DNA of 64,000 bases from DAOMFB01 sp963721385 (GCA_963721385.1 CAVRJB010000005.1:157365-221364); one strand, 5' to 3'; positions 53,491 through 62,290 are shown, counted from the stretch's first letter. Made by a program: numbers and translations. The notes: a model not told the origin generated them from the letters alone.

Positions 53491-55278
53491 ATGGCACCTC
53501 GGACTCTCGTCGACATTTTCCGCAATCTCGAGAACTTCCAGAAGCCCGACCTCCTCCTCCGGAAGAAGGACGGCGCCTGGCGCCCCGTCTCGACGCGCGA
53601 GTTCATGGACCGCGTCAAGGCGGTGGCGTCCGCGCTCGAGGGACTCAGCGTCCCGCAGGGGGGGCGCGTGGCGCTCCTCTCGGAGAACCGGCCCGAGTGG
53701 TCGATCGTCGATTTCGCCTGCCAGTGTTACGGAGCGGTCCTGGTGCCGATCTTCCCGACGATGGTCTCCGAGCAGGCCGAGTACCTCCTGAAGGACTCAG
53801 GCGCGGTCGTGGCGTTCTGCTCGAACGCGGATCAGGCCGCAAAGGTCCTCGACGCGAAGCGCCGGTGCCCGGGCATGAAGCACGTCGTCCTTTTCGACGA
53901 AGTCCCCCTACCGGGCACGACCTCGTTCGAGGAAGTGGTCGCCGCCGGGCGCAAGGCGTTCGCGGCCGCCCCCGAGGAGTTCGAGCGCCGGGCCGACGCC
54001 CGGAAGCCCGAAGACCTCGCCACGCTGATCTACACCTCGGGAACCACCGGAGAGCCGAAGGGCGCGATGCTCCTTCAGAGCAATTTCGTGTCGAACGTCC
54101 TTGCCGCCGGGCAGCTCCTGCCGCTGCCGCCGACGACCGTCGCGCTCTCGTTCCTTCCGCTGTCGCACGTCCTCGAGCGGATGCTCGAGTACCTCTACTT
54201 CCACTTCGGCACGACGATCGCTTACGCCGAGTCGATCGAGAAGCTCCGCGACAACCTGGTCGAGGTGAACCCGCACATCTTCGCCGCCGTTCCCCGTGTC
54301 TACGAGAAAGTCCACGCGCGCGTCATGGACAACGTCTCGAAGGCGCCGGCCGCGAAGCAGAAGCTGTTTCACCGGGCGCTGGACGTCGGCCGGCAGGTCC
54401 TCGAGCTCCGGATGCAGAAGAAGACGCCCGACCTCTTCCTGGCGGTGCAGCATTTCGTCCTGGACCGGCTCGTCTTTTCGAAGATCCGCGCCGCACTCGG
54501 CACGCGTCTCCGGTATTCGATCTCCGGAGGCGCGCCTCTCTCGAAGGAGCTCGCGGAGTTCTTCTGGTCGGCGGGCATCGAGGTGTACGAGGGCTACGGC
54601 CTGACGGAGACGAGCCCCGTCATCGCGGTGAACTACCCGGGCGCCTGGCGCCTCGGGACCGTGGGACGGATCCTCCCGGGCGTGGAATGCAAGATCGCTT
54701 CGGACGGCGAGATCCTCACGCGCGGGCCGCACGTCATGAAGGGGTACTTCAACAAGCCGGAGGCGACGAAGGACGCGATCGACTCCGACGGCTGGTTCCA
54801 CACGGGTGACATCGGGCGGATCGACGAGGACGGCTTCCTCGCCATCACGGACCGGAAGAAGGAGATCATCGTCAACGCGAACGGGAAGAACATCGCCCCC
54901 GCGCCGATCGAAGGGCTGCTGAAGGGCCATCCGTTCATCTCGGTGCCGGTCGTCATCGGCGACCGCCGCAAGTTCCTCTCCTGCGTCATCGTCCCGAACT
55001 TCGAGAAGCTGGGTGACTGGGCGAAGGCGAACGGCCTCGGGAGCCTGAAGGCCGAGTCGCTCGTGAAGGAAGCGAGGGTCCTCGAGATCTACCAGAAGGC
55101 GATCGACGAGTGGAATGCGGGCAAGTCCCACGAGCAGCTGATCGTCCGCTTCTCCGTCCTGCCGAACGACCTCACGATCGAGGGAGGCGAGCTGACGCCG
55201 ACGCTCAAGGTGAAGCGCCGGATCATCGACCAGAAGTACAAGGGCCTGATCGACGAGATGTACAAGGGCGGGGACTGA
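53491..55278 (+). CDS. Long-chain acyl-CoA synthetase (AMP-binding)
   Basis: 595 residues. Activates fatty acids to acyl-CoA by an acyl-adenylate. LIYTSGTTGEPKGAML is the AMP-binding P-loop, with SGGAPLSKELAEFFWSAGIEVYEGYGLTETSPV and WFHTGDIGRIDEDGFLAITDRKKE following. INPHIFAAVPRVYEKVHARV-type sequence and the long length match the FAA/ACSL15-like class. GGAGG precedes the ATG. It feeds the beta-oxidation operon at 58-64 kb, though no FadR box was seen before it. Confidence 0.94.
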   Translation: MAPRTLVDIFRNLENFQKPDLLLRKKDGAWRPVSTREFMDRVKAVASALEGLSVPQGGRVALLSENRPEWSIVDFACQCYGAVLVPIFPTMVSEQAEYLLKDSGAVVAFCSNADQAAKVLDAKRRCPGMKHVVLFDEVPLPGTTSFEEVVAAGRKAFAAAPEEFERRADARKPEDLATLIYTSGTTGEPKGAMLLQSNFVSNVLAAGQLLPLPPTTVALSFLPLSHVLERMLEYLYFHFGTTIAYAESIEKLRDNLVEVNPHIFAAVPRVYEKVHARVMDNVSKAPAAKQKLFHRALDVGRQVLELRMQKKTPDLFLAVQHFVLDRLVFSKIRAALGTRLRYSISGGAPLSKELAEFFWSAGIEVYEGYGLTETSPVIAVNYPGAWRLGTVGRILPGVECKIASDGEILTRGPHVMKGYFNKPEATKDAIDSDGWFHTGDIGRIDEDGFLAITDRKKEIIVNANGKNIAPAPIEGLLKGHPFISVPVVIGDRRKFLSCVIVPNFEKLGDWAKANGLGSLKAESLVKEARVLEIYQKAIDEWNAGKSHEQLIVRFSVLPNDLTIEGGELTPTLKVKRRIIDQKYKGLIDEMYKGGD

Positions 55279-55314
55279 AGGGCGGCCGGCCCCGGACCTG
55301 CGAGACGCCTTGAC

Positions 55315-56244
55315 ATGCGTGTCGTCGTCGCCCTCGGAGGAAACGCGCTGCTCCGCCGCGGCGAGCCGATGACGGCGGAGAACCAGCGGGCGAACGTCCG
55401 ACGCGCGGCCGAGGCGCTCGCGCCGGTCGCGCAGGAGCACCAGCTCGTCATCTCGCACGGCAACGGGCCTCAGGTCGGCCTTCTCGCTCTCCAGGCGGCG
55501 GCCGGCCTCGATGTCGAGTCGTTTCCCCTCGACGTCCTCGGTGCCGAGACCGAGGGGATGATCGGCTACATGATCGAGCAGGAGCTCGGCAACCTCCTCC
55601 CGTTCGAGGTCCCGTTCGCGACTCTCCTGACGATGGTGGAGGTCGACCCGCACGACCCGGCGTTCCAGAATCCGACGAAGCCGATCGGCGCCGTCTACAC
55701 CGAAGAGGAAGCGCGCCGCCTGGCGAAGGAGCGGGGCTGGACCGTCGCGAAGGACGGCGAGAACTGGCGCCGGGTCGTCGCCTCGCCGCTCCCGAAGCGG
55801 ATCTTCGAGATCCGGCCGGTCCGGTGGCTGCTCGAGAAGGGGACGATCGTCATCTGCGCGGGGGGAGGGGGGATCCCGACCGTCTACGGCGAGGGGGGGA
55901 AGCTCCAGGGCGTCGAGGCGGTCATCGACAAGGACCGCGCCGCCTCGCTCCTCGCCCAGCAGCTCGAGGCGGATTTTCTCGTGATGGCGACGGACGTCTC
56001 CGCGGTCGTCGCGAACTGGGGACGTCCGGACGCGCGGGCGATCCGGCGCGCCTCTCCCTCGGCCATCGGCCGGCTCGACTTCGACACCGGCTCGATGGGG
56101 CCGAAGGTGGAGGCCGCGCGCGACTTCGCCGAGCGGACGGGAAAGACCGCCGCGATCGGCTCCCTCGACGACATCCCGCGCATCCTTCGCGGCGAGGCGG
56201 GCACGCTCGTCTCCAACGAAGTCGCCACGATCACATGGGCTTGA
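55315..56244 (+). CDS. arcC: Carbamate kinase
   Basis: 309 residues. Interconverts carbamoyl phosphate plus ADP with carbamate plus ATP. VVALGGNALLRRGEPMTAENQ, ISHGNGPQVGLLALQ and GSMGPKVEAARDF are signatures of the family. No arginine deiminase or ornithine carbamoyltransferase gene is adjacent, so the source of carbamoyl phosphate could be another catabolic route, such as the purine derivatives imported by the nearby transporter; this is inference. It follows fadD by 36 bases, and its end overlaps the next gene by 10 bases. Confidence 0.95.
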   Translation: MRVVVALGGNALLRRGEPMTAENQRANVRRAAEALAPVAQEHQLVISHGNGPQVGLLALQAAAGLDVESFPLDVLGAETEGMIGYMIEQELGNLLPFEVPFATLLTMVEVDPHDPAFQNPTKPIGAVYTEEEARRLAKERGWTVAKDGENWRRVVASPLPKRIFEIRPVRWLLEKGTIVICAGGGGIPTVYGEGGKLQGVEAVIDKDRAASLLAQQLEADFLVMATDVSAVVANWGRPDARAIRRASPSAIGRLDFDTGSMGPKVEAARDFAERTGKTAAIGSLDDIPRILRGEAGTLVSNEVATITWA

Positions 56245-56744
56245 GACCCTTCTTCGTCGCGGCGGCCTGCCTCGCCGCGCTCCTTCCCATTCCGCACGCG
56301 GCCGCCGACTGCGACGGCCCGGCCTTCACGATTTCCCGGAGCTTGAACGCAAACGTCGTCATCTACGAGGCCGTCCTCGACGAGACGGGGGCCATCGACC
56401 GGCACCACCCGCTCAGGGTCAACTGGCTTCTTCTGGAGCGGAACGGAGCGCGCGAAGGTCTCAACTTCTTGGAGCGGGGCGTTTACGGCTACACGGTCGA
56501 CACGACGCCCGAGGGAGAGGTGTCGATCCGGCTCAAGGCCCGGCGCTCCCTCCCGGTCCGGCTCCGGATGGTGGAAGGCTGCCCGCGCGCCTTCGCCGTC
56601 ATCGACGGCCGGGAGACGCGGCTCGACCGCGTCTGGGTACAGCTCGACGGCGGTGGGTTCCTGACGCCGAAGGTCTCCTACCTCGAGCTCATCGGCTTCG
56701 ACCTCGAGACGTCCGAAGCGGCCCGCGAGCGCCTGACTCCCTGA
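56235..56744 (+). CDS. Exported DUF4833-like protein
   Basis: 169 residues from ATG 56235. A signal peptide (LRPFFVAAACLAALLPIPHAAA) precedes a beta-rich domain with NVVIYEAVLDETGAIDRHHPLRVNW and LNFLERGVYGYTV, the pattern of DUF4833. Function unknown. It overlaps the arcC 3' end by ten bases in another frame. Periplasmic or secreted. Confidence 0.82.
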   Translation: MGLRPFFVAAACLAALLPIPHAAADCDGPAFTISRSLNANVVIYEAVLDETGAIDRHHPLRVNWLLLERNGAREGLNFLERGVYGYTVDTTPEGEVSIRLKARRSLPVRLRMVEGCPRAFAVIDGRETRLDRVWVQLDGGGFLTPKVSYLELIGFDLETSEAARERLTP

Positions 56745-56958
56745 GCCCTTCGCCGGCGGACCGCAGGAGACGAGCCGGATCGGCAGGGTCTGACTCTGAT
56801 AGGATCCGGCCAGCTTTCTGAAAGGTGAGATGGACGTGGCCGTTTTCGGCCAGAAGTGAGCATTTCCTGAAATCCGAGCTCGTGATCGTTACGAACAACC
56901 AGAAAACCGGGTCACCGGAGATCTTCCGTTGAACCCACCAGAAGGAAAGGAGTCCAGG

Positions 56959-57867
56959 ATGCTGAACCACAGGGTCCCGAGATCGCTACTTTCGATGGTC
57001 ATTGTCCTTTTTTCCGTGAGCGCCCTCGTCGGGTGCACCACGCAATATCCGCCTGAGCTGGTCTCTGCGGACAAGGCCATCGCCGCGGCCAAGCAGGCCG
57101 GCAAGGACAAGGAGTGCCCGGAGCTGTTTGCGGCCGCGGAGAAGCTGAAGAACGACGCCTACGCCGTCTGCAAGCCCTGTGATGACGAGAAGGCGATCGC
57201 GCTGGCCAAAGAGGCCCTGAAGAAGACGGCCGCGCTCTGCCCGCCCAAGCCTACGCCCGCACCGGTCCCCGTGAAGGCGCCGCCGCCTCCCGTCGCCGTG
57301 TCTCTCGCCGCGGGTCCGGCCTCCGTCAACAAGGGCGAGTGCGCGACGCTGACGTGGGCGTCGGTGAACGCCTCCAGCGTCTCGATCGACCAGGGAATCG
57401 GAAAGGTGGATCCCAGCGGCTCGCGGAAGGTCTGCCCGGACAAGACGACGACGTACGGCGTCACCGCGACGGGCGAGGGCGGAACCCGCGATGCCTCCGC
57501 CACGGTGACCGTGGGCGCGGCGGCCCCCGATCGCCTGACACTTCACGTCAATTTCGACACGAACCTGGCGACGTGGAAGAAGGTGGACGACGCCGAAGCG
57601 CAGAAGGCCGTCGCCTTCGTCAAGAACCACCCGAATTCCAAGTTCTCCGTGGATGGTTATACGGACAGCACCGGCAGCAAGGCGTTCAACCAGGCTCTTT
57701 CGGAGAAGCGGGCCGCAGCCGTGAAGGACCACCTCGTGAAGAACGGCATCGACGCAGCGAGGATCAGGTCAGCGGGGCACGGGGATGCCAACCCCGTGGC
57801 GGACAACTCGACCGCGAAGGGCCGGGCTGAAAACAGGCGCGTCGACATCTCGATCGTTTCCGACTAG
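56959..57867 (+). CDS. OmpA-family lipoprotein with Ig-like domain
   Basis: 302 residues. The lipobox VSALVGC puts the lipidated Cys near residue 26. An N-terminal helical segment contains AIAAAKQAGKDKECPELFAAAEKLK. A Pro-rich linker leads to an Ig/PKD-like domain (ECATLTWASVNASSVSIDQGIG...TYGVTATGEGG). A C-terminal OmpA peptidoglycan-binding domain has VNFDTNLATWKK, SVDGYTDSTGSKAFNQALSEKRAAAV and GRAENRRVDI. It links outer membrane and cell wall. Strong AAGGAAAGGAG precedes ATG 56959. Upstream there are about 210 bases without a gene, including a possible nine-codon ORF at 56829. Confidence 0.93.
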   Translation: MLNHRVPRSLLSMVIVLFSVSALVGCTTQYPPELVSADKAIAAAKQAGKDKECPELFAAAEKLKNDAYAVCKPCDDEKAIALAKEALKKTAALCPPKPTPAPVPVKAPPPPVAVSLAAGPASVNKGECATLTWASVNASSVSIDQGIGKVDPSGSRKVCPDKTTTYGVTATGEGGTRDASATVTVGAAAPDRLTLHVNFDTNLATWKKVDDAEAQKAVAFVKNHPNSKFSVDGYTDSTGSKAFNQALSEKRAAAVKDHLVKNGIDAARIRSAGHGDANPVADNSTAKGRAENRRVDISIVSD

Positions 57868-58051
57868 CAGCCGGCAGATTCCGGGATCAGGGCTCTGGAG
57901 GTCGAACGCGGCCTTCGGGGTCCTGGTTCTCGGTGGCGACCGTTCCCGGGGGGAATGCCGGAGTCGCAGAAAGCCACGGCTCCGGCCGCGAAAGCGGCGG
58001 CGGGCTCCCGACGCCCTCAGCCCTTCGGCGAAGACCGACAGGGGTTGCTCA

Positions 58052-58081
58052 TTGACAGGCCGGCCGCCTCCGTCCTAGGCT
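58052..58081 (+). promoter_or_regulatory. Promoter of the fadR-beta-oxidation operon
   Basis: A perfect TTGACA (58052-58057), an 18-base spacer and TAGGCT (58076-58081). The regulator's ATG follows within five to eight bases, so the transcript is probably leaderless. About 180 bases between the OmpA gene and this promoter hold nothing I can recognise. Confidence 0.65.
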
Positions 58082-58101
58082 ATGAATGATGGCTCATTCA
58101 T
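58082..58101. promoter_or_regulatory. FadR-type operator overlapping promoter edge and start codon
   Basis: A perfect palindrome ATGAATGA-TGGC-TCATTCAT. The arms TGAATGA/TCATTCA with four central bases equal the Bacillus subtilis FadR box (TGAATGANTANTCATTCA as I recall it) except in the centre. It begins right after the -10 and covers both candidate start codons of the TetR-family gene, so binding would block initiation. Confidence 0.8.
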
Positions 58102-58802
58102 CGAGCCCGCCCGGTCCCGGTCCGGTTGGCGGCGCCCCCCTGGAGGCGCGGGAGCCGGCCCTCAGCGGAGCCGACCCCGAAAAGAGAAAGCGGATCCTCG
58201 ACGCCTCGATCCGGACGTTCGGCCGGCGCGGATTCCACGACGCCCGGATCGCCGAGATCGCCGCGGCAGCGAAGGTGGCCGAAGGGACCGTCTACCTCTA
58301 TTTCCGGAACAAGGAAGACCTCCTCGGGACGATCTTCGACGAGACCATGGACGACCTCCTCGCTCGCGGCCGGAAGCTCGCTGCGACGGGCGCGTCGGCC
58401 GCCGACCGGCTGACCGGCCTCGTCGACCTTCACATCCGGATCCTCGGCTCCGACCGAGACCTGGCCTCCCTTTTCCAGATCGAGCTCCGCCGGAGCGCCC
58501 GGCTCATGGAGCGGGTCATCCGGGAGAAGCTCGTCGACTACTTCCGGATCCTGGGCGGCGTCGTGAAGGAGGGGATCGCGAGCGGGGAGCTCCGCGCCGA
58601 CCTCCAGCCCCGCCTCGCCGTCCGGATCCTCTTCGGCGCCGCCGACGAGATCCTCTCCGAGTGGATCTTCGCCGGGGGAGGCGAGCCGGTCGCGAACGCC
58701 AGAACGCTGGTTGGCGCTCTTCTCCGCGGGTTCGCGTCCGGGGAGACGGCCCCCCCGAAGAAGAACCCCCGAAGGCACTCCCGAAGGAGCCCACGCTCAT
58801 GA
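58086..58802 (+). CDS. fadR: TetR-family fatty-acid regulator, FadR (YsiA)-like
   Basis: 238 residues from ATG 58086, or 237 from 58089, which is better spaced (seven bases) from the -10. The TetR helix-turn-helix is ILDASIRTFGRRGFHDARIAEIAAAAKVAEGTVYLYFRNKEDLL. The ligand domain, with DLASLFQIELRRSARLMERVIREKLVDYFRILGGVV and LAVRILFGAADEILSEWIFAG, matches Bacillus FadR (YsiA), which represses beta-oxidation genes and is released by long-chain acyl-CoA. It is first in the operon, overlaps fadA as ATGA, and its own start lies in a FadR box, implying autorepression. Confidence 0.92.
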   Translation: MMAHSSSPPGPGPVGGAPLEAREPALSGADPEKRKRILDASIRTFGRRGFHDARIAEIAAAAKVAEGTVYLYFRNKEDLLGTIFDETMDDLLARGRKLAATGASAADRLTGLVDLHIRILGSDRDLASLFQIELRRSARLMERVIREKLVDYFRILGGVVKEGIASGELRADLQPRLAVRILFGAADEILSEWIFAGGGEPVANARTLVGALLRGFASGETAPPKKNPRRHSRRSPRS

Positions 58803-60055
58803 CCCGAGCCGCTTTCGTCGTCCACGGCGCCCGCACGGTGTTCTCCCGGGCCGGGACCGATTTCAAGGACGTCTCGCCCGTCGACCTCGGCCGCGCCGCC
58901 GCCGTGGAGGCGATGGCCCGCGCCCGCGTCGAGCCCGCCGAGATCGACCAGGCGATCTTCGGCAACATCGCGACGCCCGTCGACGCGGCGAACATCGCCC
59001 GGGTCATCGCGCTCCGCGCCGGCGTGCCGAAGGAAAAACCCGCCCACTCGGTCTCGAGGAACTGCGCGTCGGGGATCGAGTCGGTCGTCGAGGCCGCGCG
59101 CCTGATCGAGACCGGCGAGGCCGATGTCGTCCTCGCGGGGGGCGTCGAGAACATGTCCCAGATCCCGTTCCTCTACCGGGAGAAGGTCAAGGAGGTCCTG
59201 ACAGCCGCCGGCATGGCGAAGAGCGCCGGCCAGCGTGTGGCCGCCTTTTCCAGGATGCCGTGGGGCCAGCTCTTCAACCCGGTCATCGGGCTGAAGGAAG
59301 GGCTGACCGACCCGGTCTGCGACCTGAACATGGGGGAGACGGCCGAAGTCCTCGCCAAGGAGGGCTCGATCAGCCGGCAGGCGCAGGACGAGTTCGCGCT
59401 GAGATCGCACCAGAAGGCGACAGCCGCGCGCTCCCGGCTGGCCGAGGAGATCGTCGCGGTTCCGGTGCCGCCGGACTTCGACCGGGTCGCGCTCCTCGAC
59501 AACGGCGTCCGGGAGAACCAGTCGCTCGAGGCGCTCGCCAAGCTGAAGCCCTACTTCGACCGGAAATTCGGGTCGGTGACTCCCGGCAACTCCTCCCAGA
59601 TCACCGACGGCGGCGCCGCGGTCGTGGTCGCCTCGGAGGAGTTCGTCGCCCGGCGCGGGCTGACGCCCCTCGGCCGCGTCGCCGGCTGGGGCTTCGCCGG
59701 CCTCGAGCCGGAGCGGATGGGGCTCGGGCCCTCCCGCTCGACGCCCGTCGCCCTGAGGCGTGCCGGATTCTCGATGACCGGCATCGGCCTCGTCGAGATG
59801 AACGAGGCCTTCGCCGTGCAGGTCCTCGCAAATCTCGCTGCCTTCGAGAAGGACCCCGATCTCGGCCCGATCGACGAGAGGATCCTGAACGTCAACGGCG
59901 GCGCCATCGCCCTCGGCCACCCGGTCGGCAGTTCGGGGACGCGCCTCATCCTGACGCTGCTCCTCGAGATGCGGCGCCGCAAGGTCTCCCGCGGGCTCGC
60001 CACGCTCTGCGTCGGCGGCGGGCAGGGAGCTTCGATCCTGCTGGAGGCTGCGTGA
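58799..60055 (+). CDS. Acetyl-CoA acyltransferase (thiolase)
   Basis: 418 residues. Last step of beta-oxidation. The acyl-enzyme cysteine is in SRNCASGIESV; the other catalytic residues are in NEAFAVQ, NVNGGAIALGHPVGSSGTR and CVGGGQGAS. It is FadI/acetyl-CoA acetyltransferase-like rather than FadA-like in length. GAAGGAG precedes the ATG at 58799, which overlaps the fadR stop. Its stop shares one base with the next ATG (TGATG), so the operon is translationally coupled. Confidence 0.94.
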   Translation: MTRAAFVVHGARTVFSRAGTDFKDVSPVDLGRAAAVEAMARARVEPAEIDQAIFGNIATPVDAANIARVIALRAGVPKEKPAHSVSRNCASGIESVVEAARLIETGEADVVLAGGVENMSQIPFLYREKVKEVLTAAGMAKSAGQRVAAFSRMPWGQLFNPVIGLKEGLTDPVCDLNMGETAEVLAKEGSISRQAQDEFALRSHQKATAARSRLAEEIVAVPVPPDFDRVALLDNGVRENQSLEALAKLKPYFDRKFGSVTPGNSSQITDGGAAVVVASEEFVARRGLTPLGRVAGWGFAGLEPERMGLGPSRSTPVALRRAGFSMTGIGLVEMNEAFAVQVLANLAAFEKDPDLGPIDERILNVNGGAIALGHPVGSSGTRLILTLLLEMRRRKVSRGLATLCVGGGQGASILLEAA

Positions 60056-61995
60056 TGTCCACGGTCCTCGAAGAGAAGCTCGCCGCGGCACCGTACGCCG
60101 CCGGACCCTCGTTCCGCCTCGCGGTCGAGCCCGACGGGCTCGGCCTCGTCTTCTTCGACACGCCCGGCGAAAAGGTCAACAAGTACTCCGCGTCCGTCCT
60201 GAGGGAGCTCGACGGCTTCCTCGACGACCTCGCGAAGCGGACCGACCTGAAGGCCCTCGTCCTCGTCTCGTCGAAGCCCGACATCTTCATCGCCGGGGCC
60301 GACGTGACCGAGATCGCGACGGCGGCCCCCGGCCTCGTCGCCGAGGGAGTCCGGTTCGGCCAGCGCGTCTTCGGAAAGCTCGCGAACCTCCCGTACCCGA
60401 CGGTCGCCGCCATCGACGGCGCCTGCGTCGGCGGCGGGTGCGAGACGACGCTCGCAATGGACTGGCGGCTCGCCTCGGACTCGAAGAAGACCCAGATCGG
60501 CCTCCCGGAGATCAAGCTCGGCATCCTCCCCGCCTGGGGCGGCTGCTCCCGCCTGCCGCGGATCGCCGGCCTGCCGGCGGCGCTCGACGTCATCCTCGGC
60601 GGCAAGACGCTCGACGCGAAGCGGGCGAAGCGCGCGGGCTTCGTGGACGAGGTCGTCCCGCAGCCGATCCTCCTCGAGACGGCGAAGAAGTTCGCCCGGT
60701 CGAAGTTCGGGACGGCGAAGCGCTCGAACGCGGCGCCGGACGGCGGCCCGGTCCGCGCGCGGAAAGCGACGCTGCAGGAATCACTGCTCGAGGGCCTGGG
60801 GAAGGGAATCGTCTTCTCGAAGGCGAAGGCGGCCGTTCTGAAGGAGACGAAGGGGCACTACCCGGCGCCGCTCGAGGCGCTCGAGGCGGTCCGCAAGGGC
60901 TATGGCGGCCCGCTCGAGAAAGCTCTCACGTACGAGGTCGAGGGCGTGTCGCGCCTCGTCGGCACCCCCGCGATGCAGAACCTCGTCAACCTCTTCTTCC
61001 GGATGGAGGAGGTCAAGAAGGAGACGGGCGTCGCCGCCGGCGTCATGCCGCGCCGCGTGAACCGCGTCGGCATCCTCGGCGCGGGGATCATGGGCGGCGG
61101 CATCGCGCAGCTGGCCGCCGACAAGGGCTACCCGGCGCGGATGAAGGACATCAAGGCCGAGCCCCTCGCTGGCGGGTTCGCCGCGGCCGCGAAGATCTGG
61201 AAAGAGAAGCTGAAGAAGCGCCGGATGACACGCGCCGAGTTCGCCGGGAAGATGTCGCTCCTCTCCGGAACGCTCGACTACGCCGGCTTCGACCGGTGCG
61301 ACGTGACGATCGAGGCCGTCCTCGAGAAGATGGCCGTCAAGCAGGCGGTCCTGAAGGAGTGGGAGAGCGTCGTCCCCGAGTCGGCGATCTTCGCCTCGAA
61401 CACCTCCACGCTCCCGATCACCGAGATCGCGGCGGCGGCGGTGCGTCCCGAGCGCGTCGTCGGAATGCACTTCTTCAACCCGGTCCACAAGATGCCGCTC
61501 GTCGAGGTGATCTACGGGGCGAAGACCGACCCCGAGGTGACCGCGACGATCTTCGACCTCGCCAAGCGGATGGGGAAGACGCCGGTCGTCGTGAAGGACG
61601 CTCCGGGGTTCCTCGTCAACCGGATCCTCGGCCCCTATATCGGCGAGGCGGTGCGCCTCCTCCTCGAGGGAAACCCGATGGAGGAGATCGACCAGGCGCT
61701 CCGCGCGTTCGGGATGCCGGTCGGCCCGATCGAGCTCCTCGACGACGTCGGCATCGACGTGGCGACGAAGGCGGGCGAGACGCTCGCCGCCGCGTGGCCC
61801 GAGAGGATGCCGACCGACCCGGCCTTCGGAAAGCTCGTCGGGACCGGACGGCTCGGGCGGAAGGCGAAGAAGGGCTTCTACCTCTACGACGGGGACAAGC
61901 GGACCGGCCCCGACCCGTCGGCCTACGCCGACCTCGGCCTCGCGGCCCCGCCGGGGCCAAAGGGGCGCCGAAGGCGCCCCGCGAGGAGCTCGTGA
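60055..61995 (+). CDS. Enoyl-CoA hydratase/3-hydroxyacyl-CoA dehydrogenase, main part of FadB/FadJ-like protein
   Basis: 646 residues. The N-terminal crotonase domain (IAGADVTEIATAA, AAIDGACVGGGCETTLAMDWR, GLPEIKLGILPAWGGCSRLPR) carries the two glutamates of hydratase. The NAD-binding dehydrogenase domain has GILGAGIMGGGIAQLAADKGY, SNTSTLPITEIA and VGMHFFNPVHKMPLVEVI; the first C-terminal helical domain follows (GFLVNRILGPYIGEA). The frame stops at 61993-61995 before the second C-terminal domain, which is encoded in the -1 frame. Standard FadB/FadJ proteins contain both, so this protein is short by about 90 residues unless frames are joined. Confidence 0.9.
   Translation: MSTVLEEKLAAAPYAAGPSFRLAVEPDGLGLVFFDTPGEKVNKYSASVLRELDGFLDDLAKRTDLKALVLVSSKPDIFIAGADVTEIATAAPGLVAEGVRFGQRVFGKLANLPYPTVAAIDGACVGGGCETTLAMDWRLASDSKKTQIGLPEIKLGILPAWGGCSRLPRIAGLPAALDVILGGKTLDAKRAKRAGFVDEVVPQPILLETAKKFARSKFGTAKRSNAAPDGGPVRARKATLQESLLEGLGKGIVFSKAKAAVLKETKGHYPAPLEALEAVRKGYGGPLEKALTYEVEGVSRLVGTPAMQNLVNLFFRMEEVKKETGVAAGVMPRRVNRVGILGAGIMGGGIAQLAADKGYPARMKDIKAEPLAGGFAAAAKIWKEKLKKRRMTRAEFAGKMSLLSGTLDYAGFDRCDVTIEAVLEKMAVKQAVLKEWESVVPESAIFASNTSTLPITEIAAAAVRPERVVGMHFFNPVHKMPLVEVIYGAKTDPEVTATIFDLAKRMGKTPVVVKDAPGFLVNRILGPYIGEAVRLLLEGNPMEEIDQALRAFGMPVGPIELLDDVGIDVATKAGETLAAAWPERMPTDPAFGKLVGTGRLGRKAKKGFYLYDGDKRTGPDPSAYADLGLAAPPGPKGRRRRPARSS
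61959..61980 (+). other. Slippery heptamer A_AAG_GGG and hairpin at the frame change in the fadB-like gene
   Basis: The zero-frame codons are AAG (61960-61962) and GGG (61963-61965) preceded by A, a canonical X_XXY_YYZ site for -1 slippage, the direction needed. GGGGCGCC (61962-61969) and GGCGCCCC (61973-61980) form a perfect 8-bp hairpin with a GAA loop, but it overlaps the heptamer rather than following it. The same G run is also a natural place for a one-base sequencing loss. Confidence 0.5.
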
Positions 61996-62264
61996 GCCGG
62001 CTCGTCCTGCCGATGGTCAACGAGGCGGCGTTTTGCCTGATGGAAAACGTCGTCTCGACCCCCGCAAAGCTCGACCTCGCGATGATCTTCGGGACGGGCT
62101 TCCCGCCGTTCCGCGGCGGCCTTTGTGCCCACGCCGACGCCCTCGGGCTCGCCGCCGTCGTCGATTCGCTGCGGAAGCTGGAGGCCGAAAAAGGCCCCCG
62201 CTTCTCGCCGTCGCCCTATCTCGTCGACCTCGCCCGGGCGGGGAAGACGTTTCACGCCCGATGA
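61992..62264 (+). CDS. C-terminal 3-hydroxyacyl-CoA dehydrogenase domain as a separate ORF
   Basis: 90 residues, MSRLVLPMVNEAAFCL and TPAKLDLAMIFGTGFPPFRGG, the second helical domain found at the end of FadB/FadJ. The GTG at 61992 overlaps the upstream stop as GTGA and is preceded by GAGGAG three bases away, copying the coupling seen throughout this operon, so it could be translated separately. Alternatives are a -1 frameshift on the slippery site or a missing base in the assembly. The protein ends at 62264, 26 bases before the acyl-CoA dehydrogenase. Confidence 0.75.
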   Translation: MSRLVLPMVNEAAFCLMENVVSTPAKLDLAMIFGTGFPPFRGGLCAHADALGLAAVVDSLRKLEAEKGPRFSPSPYLVDLARAGKTFHAR

Positions 62265-62290
62265 CCTCGCGAACGAGAGGAGACACGAAG

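Noticed and set aside
56829..56858. A nine-codon ORF after GAAAGGTGAG upstream of the OmpA lipoprotein
   Set aside because: A plausible ribosome site, but the peptide is too short and there is no terminator or alternative structure to suggest a leader function.
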